This document shows positions 6,092 through 6,111 of a stretch of DNA of 6,111 nucleotides, one piece after another. How positions within the stretch are numbered: the stretch's first letter is position 1; each line of letters opens with the position of its first letter. Under the pieces are notes generated by a model. The model was not told the origin of the DNA, made no database searches, and saw only the letters and a list, made by a program, of their open reading frames with translations. The DNA is from an uncultured Fastidiosipila sp. (GTDB taxonomy: Bacteria > Bacillota > Clostridia > Saccharofermentanales > Fastidiosipilaceae): NCBI GenBank assembly GCA_938014865.1, contig CALLQJ010000343.1, forward strand, positions 1-6,111, written 5' to 3'. The position numbers and the translations under genes were made by a program.

Positions 6092-6111
6092 ATGAAAAAA
6101 ACAGCCATTCA
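6092..6111 (+). CDS. Start of a downstream gene, cut by the window edge
   Basis: ATG at 6092 opens a frame reading MKKTAI before the sequence ends. AAAGGAG (6075-6081) lies ten bases upstream, slightly far but usable. An in-frame ATG at 6062 would add ten residues and has no ribosome binding site. In many tad loci a Flp pilin gene or a TadE-like pseudopilin gene follows tadC, and the short basic start fits, but six codons cannot identify the product. The gap of 80 bases is much wider than the overlaps within the upstream genes. Confidence 0.6.

Overview
The window looks like chromosomal DNA from a fairly GC-rich member of the Bacillota, probably a clostridial lineage. The reasons are a textbook SAM-I (S-box) riboswitch in front of metK, strong AGGAGG-type ribosome binding sites, and a Gram-positive style tad gene order. 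Both placements come from features and gene content, not from a database search.

Layout. Bases 1-104 are intergenic and hold a possible leftward promoter, a 14-base palindrome and an AGGAGG motif for a gene beyond the left edge. Bases 105-2053 carry a leftward two-gene operon: metK (S-adenosylmethionine synthetase) followed by a comF-like phosphoribosyltransferase gene, overlapping by ATGA. Bases 2054-2365 are a divergent control region. It holds, on the minus strand, a sigma-A type promoter, a complete SAM-I aptamer, an antiterminator/terminator switch and the metK ribosome binding site; on the plus strand it holds the leader of the next operon. Bases 2366-6011 carry three tightly packed rightward genes of a tad/Flp-type pilus or secretion system: a TadZ/CpaE-like protein with no visible ATP-binding loop, the motor ATPase TadA/CpaF, and a 499-residue membrane protein that appears to join TadB and TadC in one chain. 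After an 80-base gap with a small hairpin, a further gene starts at 6092 and leaves the window; its product cannot be identified from six codons, though a Flp pilin would fit the position.

How the parts work together. When SAM is plentiful the riboswitch should stop transcription before metK and so also lower comF. In the other direction, TadA would power the inner-membrane platform formed by TadB-TadC, with the TadZ-like protein perhaps acting as a localisation or scaffold factor. The points most worth a second look are the apparent TadB-TadC fusion, the degenerate TadZ-like protein, and the placing of comF under SAM control. I saw no tRNA, rRNA, CRISPR array, insertion sequence or phage gene.
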